Below are positions 60,895-64,000 of a stretch of 64,000 nt of DNA, one piece after another (the stretch's first letter is position 1; every line of letters begins with the position of its first letter). The notes beneath the pieces are model-generated. The model had not been told where the DNA came from. It saw only the letters and a list, made by a program, of their open reading frames with translations, and ran no database searches. The translations under genes were made by a program, and so were the position numbers. This stretch comes from CAWCDJ01 sp963796675 (GTDB lineage Bacteria > Acidobacteriota > Terriglobia > Bryobacterales > Bryobacteraceae): assembly GCA_963796675.1 (NCBI GenBank), contig CAWCMS010000020.1:310001-374000 (forward strand), written 5' to 3'.

Positions 60895-61806
60895 ATGACC
60901 CGACCGAACCGCCGCGAGTTGCTCGCGGGCTCTGCGTTCGCTTTCTTCGCACGCAGCCTCCGCGCGCTTCCTCTTTCCGAGATCAAACTCGGCGTTACCA
61001 CCGACGAGATCGATGACGATGTCGCGACTGCCGCGAAGTTTCTGAAGGAGCACGGACTCCACTGGGCGGAGGTCCGCAACATCTGGGGCAAGTACAACAC
61101 GTCGCAGCCGGCCGGGAAGGTGCGGGAGGCGATGGGCATTCTGGATGCCAACGGCATCCGCGTCTCGATCGAAGGCACGGGCTTCTTCAAGATTCCGCTG
61201 CCGCCCGAAACGCCGGAAGGCCAGAAGATCCTCGACGGCCAGTGGAAGTTGCTCGACGATGCCATGGAGCGCGCCCGCGTCTTCGGCACCGCCAAGCTCC
61301 GCATCTTCACTTTCATGCTGCGGCCGGGAGAGACGCCCAACGACCGGAGCTACGCCCGCATCGACGAACTGCTGCGGGAGGCCGCCCGGCGAGCCAAGGG
61401 AGTCCGCCTGGCGGTGGAGAACATCGGCGGCGGCCACGTGGCCACCGGCGCGCAGGCCGCGGCGCTGCTGAAGCGCGTCAAGGAACACAACGTCGGCCTC
61501 ACCTGGGATCCGAATAACGCCGGCGAGTCGGGCGAACAGGCGTTCCCCGATGGCTATCGCAAGCTCGACCCCGCACGCATCTGGCACGTGCATCTGCGCG
61601 ATTACAAGCACCAGGATGGAAAAGTCGTATGGACCGCGGTGGGCCAGGGCGAGTTCGACAATCTGGGCCAAATTACCGCACTACGGAAAGCCGGCTACCG
61701 GGAGACCTTCACGCTCGAAACGCACTGGCGTGACCCGAAGGGCCGGATGTACTCCACCGAGACGTCGCTGGCTGCACTCTTGAAGGTGATTGAAAAGGTA
61801 GGGTAG
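60895..61806 (+). CDS. Sugar phosphate isomerase/epimerase-like TIM barrel, Tat-exported
   Basis: 303 residues. The N-terminus has a twin-arginine signal (NRRELLAGSAFAFF). The AP-endonuclease-2 TIM barrel follows, with likely metal ligands in LAVENIGGG (Glu), LTWDPNNAGES (Asp), IWHVHLRDYK (His) and TFTLETHW (Glu). Such proteins epimerise or isomerise sugars or cyclitols. Export by Tat suggests a folded periplasmic enzyme, and the neighbouring exported glycosidase could supply substrate. The final codons and stop (GVG-stop) lie in the left arm of an inverted repeat. Confidence 0.9.
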   Translation: MTRPNRRELLAGSAFAFFARSLRALPLSEIKLGVTTDEIDDDVATAAKFLKEHGLHWAEVRNIWGKYNTSQPAGKVREAMGILDANGIRVSIEGTGFFKIPLPPETPEGQKILDGQWKLLDDAMERARVFGTAKLRIFTFMLRPGETPNDRSYARIDELLREAARRAKGVRLAVENIGGGHVATGAQAAALLKRVKEHNVGLTWDPNNAGESGEQAFPDGYRKLDPARIWHVHLRDYKHQDGKVVWTAVGQGEFDNLGQITALRKAGYRETFTLETHWRDPKGRMYSTETSLAALLKVIEKVG

Positions 61807-61888
61807 ACCTCCGGTCTGCCCAAGGCGCCGAAGGCGCCCGCGAGGGTTTGCGAAAGGCTTAGGCAGGCCCAAGGAGGTCTACCCTACC
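61797..61888. repeat. Inverted repeat with 16-bp perfect arms carrying both convergent stop codons
   Basis: GGTAGGGTAGACCTCC (61797-61812) is repeated as its exact reverse complement at 61873-61888. The TAG of the TIM-barrel gene (61804-61806) lies in the left arm and the TAG of the convergent glycosidase (61884-61886) in the right arm. Inner sequences (GTCTGCC / GGCAGG) extend the stem. It is a likely member of a dispersed acidobacterial intergenic repeat family and a possible bidirectional terminator. Confidence 0.85.
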
Positions 61889-63989
61889 GGATCGCCAACC
61901 ACGTGAGACCGCGCGCGGGAATCTCGACGGGCACTTCGATCTCGTAGGCGCGATTCAGCGCGTACGACTTCGGCTTCCCATCCTGCTCCTGGACACGGGC
62001 CGTCGAGGTCAGGCCGGTGTAGTAGAGCGGCAGCTTCACCGTCCGCTTCACGGGCTGTTCGAGCGGGTTGTAGATCATCGCCAGCCCTTTCTCCCGGAGC
62101 GCCGGATTCACGTGCAGAATCACGTCGATATCGCGGCCATCGGGACGCCGCACGTGAATGATGTCGGAATCCAGGATGGCGCGGTGAGCCTTATAGAATC
62201 CGACCCATCGCTGAACGACCGCTTCCGTCTTCTCCGAATCGTAGAGCCGCGGGCCGCGGTAGCAGGCCTGCACACCCGACCCGAAATTCTGCGCCAGGTG
62301 CTGCCCGTACTCCTCCAGGTGCTCGCTAAGCGGCTCGAGCGTCGCCGCCGCACCGCCGCCGTGATACTGCACCAGGGGCACGAACATCCAGCCCATGACT
62401 GGGCGTCTTCTCCCAGGTGCCGTCGTAGATATTCTGCCGCCCGAGCATGATCTGGCGGTCGCGCGGCAGCGACCAGTTCACTCTCCCGGTAGCCCATCCC
62501 GGTCTTGTTCGAGCCGCTCAGAAAATACCAGTCCGGCACGTTCAGGTAGATGCCGCGGCTCAGGCACCAATGGTAGAAATCGGTGATGCGCTGCCACTGC
62601 GTCCACTGCGAATCGTCCAGGCCGCGATGGCCGGGGTGCGATTTCGACGCGCACACGTCGCCCGGGTAGCGAGCCGTCGTGCTCCAGCACGTCCATGCCG
62701 GTGTATTCCAGAAAGTGTTTGACCTTGCGGAAGTACTCCTCGCCCCAGCGGCTGCCCAGGCACGGCGAGTCGCCGAAGATCGCGCCTCCCGTCTGGCCGG
62801 TCTTCGGATTGATGACGTCGTCCTCGGGACTGATCTTGCGGCTGGCGAGCAGCGAATAGGCCCCCAGCTTGATGCCGCGGCTATGCGCGTAGTCCACCAT
62901 GGATTTGATCTTCGCCAGGTAGGCCGGATCCTCGTTTTCCATGTTGATGCCGCTGCCGAAGCTCAGGATCACCATCTCGAAGCCGGTAGCGGCGCACTGG
63001 TCGACCGCCAGTTTCACGGCATCCGGATCGGCGCGTCGTGCGTGCATCAGGATCGGGTTGCGCATGGCCCACGGCGCGATCGTGCGATACATGCGGCGCA
63101 GGGCCAGCCCGCGGCGCTCGCGGTCGGTGGAATCGTAGGCGAGCTCGAAGACGCGGAACGAGGTCCACTCGGCGCCCGGCGCGAGCGTGAGGCCCGGCCC
63201 GAGCTCGGGCGCGACCTCCAGCAGCACGGGCGATTTCAACGAGTAGTTCACCTGCGAGGTGTACTGCGGATCGGTCACCCAGTGGACCGCGGTCGACGCT
63301 CCGGCGTTATCCATACCGCCGAATGCGTAGTCGGTCTCGACGTGCAGCACGTCGGGCGGGGCCGGCACCTTCTCGACTCGCGATTCGTAATCGACCACCG
63401 CCAGCACTTCGGCCTTGAAGCGGTCGAGCGCCACGGGTTGCACACCACGGTTGCGGACAGTCAGCCACTTGGCGATGACCGGAACGTTGTCATACAGCTC
63501 GTAATGCACCTCGACTTCGACGCCCTGCGGTCCATCCGCAGGCGGCGCGAAGGAGAGTGTGGCCGAGACTCCGGGCGGAGGCCACGGAGCGTTCCCACGG
63601 TAGGGCAGGCGCGCCGCGGTCATCCCAGTTTCGAGTCGCGTAAAGTGGAACGCGCCTGGCGCGGCTGTCATCTTCTCCAGCCACTCCGGGCGCAGATAGG
63701 CGTAATCGGGCTGCCCGGCGAGTCCGCCGACAGCGTACCACTTGCCGTTCAATTGCAGTTCCGCTTCGGGCTTCACGCCGCGCAGCATCGACTCACCCGT
63801 GATGCGGTTGTCGAACCGCACGGTGGCCGCGTCGGGTTCCAGACGCCACGTGCGTTCGACCAGCCCGTTGGTCAGGGTGAGGTCGCGGCTGCCGCGAACC
63901 GCTCGGGTGGGGTGCGCCGTTCCGCTGACCAGCCAGTCCGCGGCCGACCCGGCGGAAACCGCGCACAGGATGGCAATTGCGAGCTTCAC
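61884..63989 (-). pseudogene. Exported alpha-galactosidase-like glycoside hydrolase, frameshifted in this sequence
   Basis: About 700 residues when repaired. Signal peptide MKLAIAILCAVSAGSAA at 63989, a beta-rich N-domain (LTLTNGLVERTWRLEPDAATVRF...) and a TIM barrel with FEMVILSFGSGINMEN, RGIKLGAYSLLAS and MDVLEHDGS, the layout of melibiase-like GH36/GH27 enzymes; the Asp of LEHDG is a candidate catalytic residue. The barrel continues in a second frame (CASKSHPGHRGLDDSQW...ADWYFLSGSN-type segment) and the C-terminal beta-domain in a third (VQYHGGG..., DIIHVRRPDGRDIDVILHVNP). Frame changes near 62668-62673, 62478-62482 and 62393-62400 restore one protein. Family is moderately sure, substrate not. 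Confidence 0.75.
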
Positions 63990-64000
63990 GATACCTTCCC

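Noticed and set aside
1..64000. tRNA, rRNA, CRISPR arrays, prophage or insertion sequences
   Set aside because: No cloverleaf, rRNA core, regularly spaced repeat, integrase with attachment sites or transposase was seen. The only recombinase is the XerD-type gene, which has normal housekeeping context.

Overview
This 64 kb window is GC-rich bacterial chromosome and almost certainly comes from an acidobacterium of the Bryobacterales/Solibacter group. The evidence is the gene content. There are three proteins with the TIGR03435 domain (one fused to a BlaR1-type M56 peptidase), two VWA proteins of the TIGR03436 type, one protein with a TIGR03437-type C-terminus, and two large TonB-receptor-like barrels with an N-terminal carboxypeptidase-regulatory domain. 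These families are strongly expanded in Ca. Solibacter. I saw no rRNA, tRNA, CRISPR array, prophage or insertion sequence. Coding density is high, no gap exceeds 300 bp, and many genes overlap by four bases (ATGA/GTGA), so operons are easy to see.

Layout. 1-2.3 kb: a decaheme cytochrome and an MtrB/PioB-like barrel that runs off the left edge, a probable trans-outer-membrane electron conduit. 2.5-5.0 kb: a soluble PRC-MgtE_N-CBS protein followed directly by an NRAMP-fold permease whose metal-site residues match the Mg2+-transporting NRMT type. 5.0-8.7 kb: VOC protein, radical SAM/SPASM protein, class II photolyase, TIGR01777 epimerase. 8.9-10.6 kb: two half-size DMT proteins and a ten-helix DMT permease. 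10.7-13.6 kb: a translation-linked cluster, DUF1385-prfA-prmC. 13.6-22.6 kb: a minus-strand acidobacterial surface/sensor region (VWA protein, TonB-like receptor, two TIGR03435 proteins, M56-TIGR03435 fusion, BlaI repressor). 22.7-24.3 kb: MetE-like protein and S4 protein. 24.5-33.5 kb: a complete MdtABC-type RND pump with its own outer-membrane channel. 33.6-39.3 kb: DUF4304-like protein, then a minus-strand operon of two M16 peptidases (one active-type, one inactive-type), a LolA-like protein and a methyltransferase. 39.4-44.3 kb: PilZ protein, CCA-adding enzyme, XerD-type recombinase, small hypothetical, TPR protein, YHS protein. 44.3-47.4 kb: two HtrA-like proteases with a LuxR-type regulator, then an SDR. 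47.4-49.3 kb: a microcompartment PduS/PduT pair. 49.4-53.8 kb: VWA protein, S24 peptidase-mutY, surface protein. 53.9-59.2 kb: TonB-like receptor divergent from a LytTR/LytS two-component pair. 59.2-64 kb: ROK glucokinase, hypothetical gene with a sigma-54-like promoter, TIM-barrel epimerase, alpha-galactosidase-like glycosidase.

Two patches, 38.6-42.7 kb and 62.4-62.7 kb, hold at least 17 apparent single-base indels in five otherwise well-conserved genes, while the rest of the window is clean. Sequence error is the simplest explanation, so the five disrupted genes should be read as probably functional until checked.

The most interesting systems are the NRMT-like permease paired with a detached MgtE sensor module, the orphan PduS-PduT pair, the M56-TIGR03435/BlaI sensor with a candidate operator, and the operon of two signal-less HtrA proteases with a response regulator lacking its phospho-acceptor.
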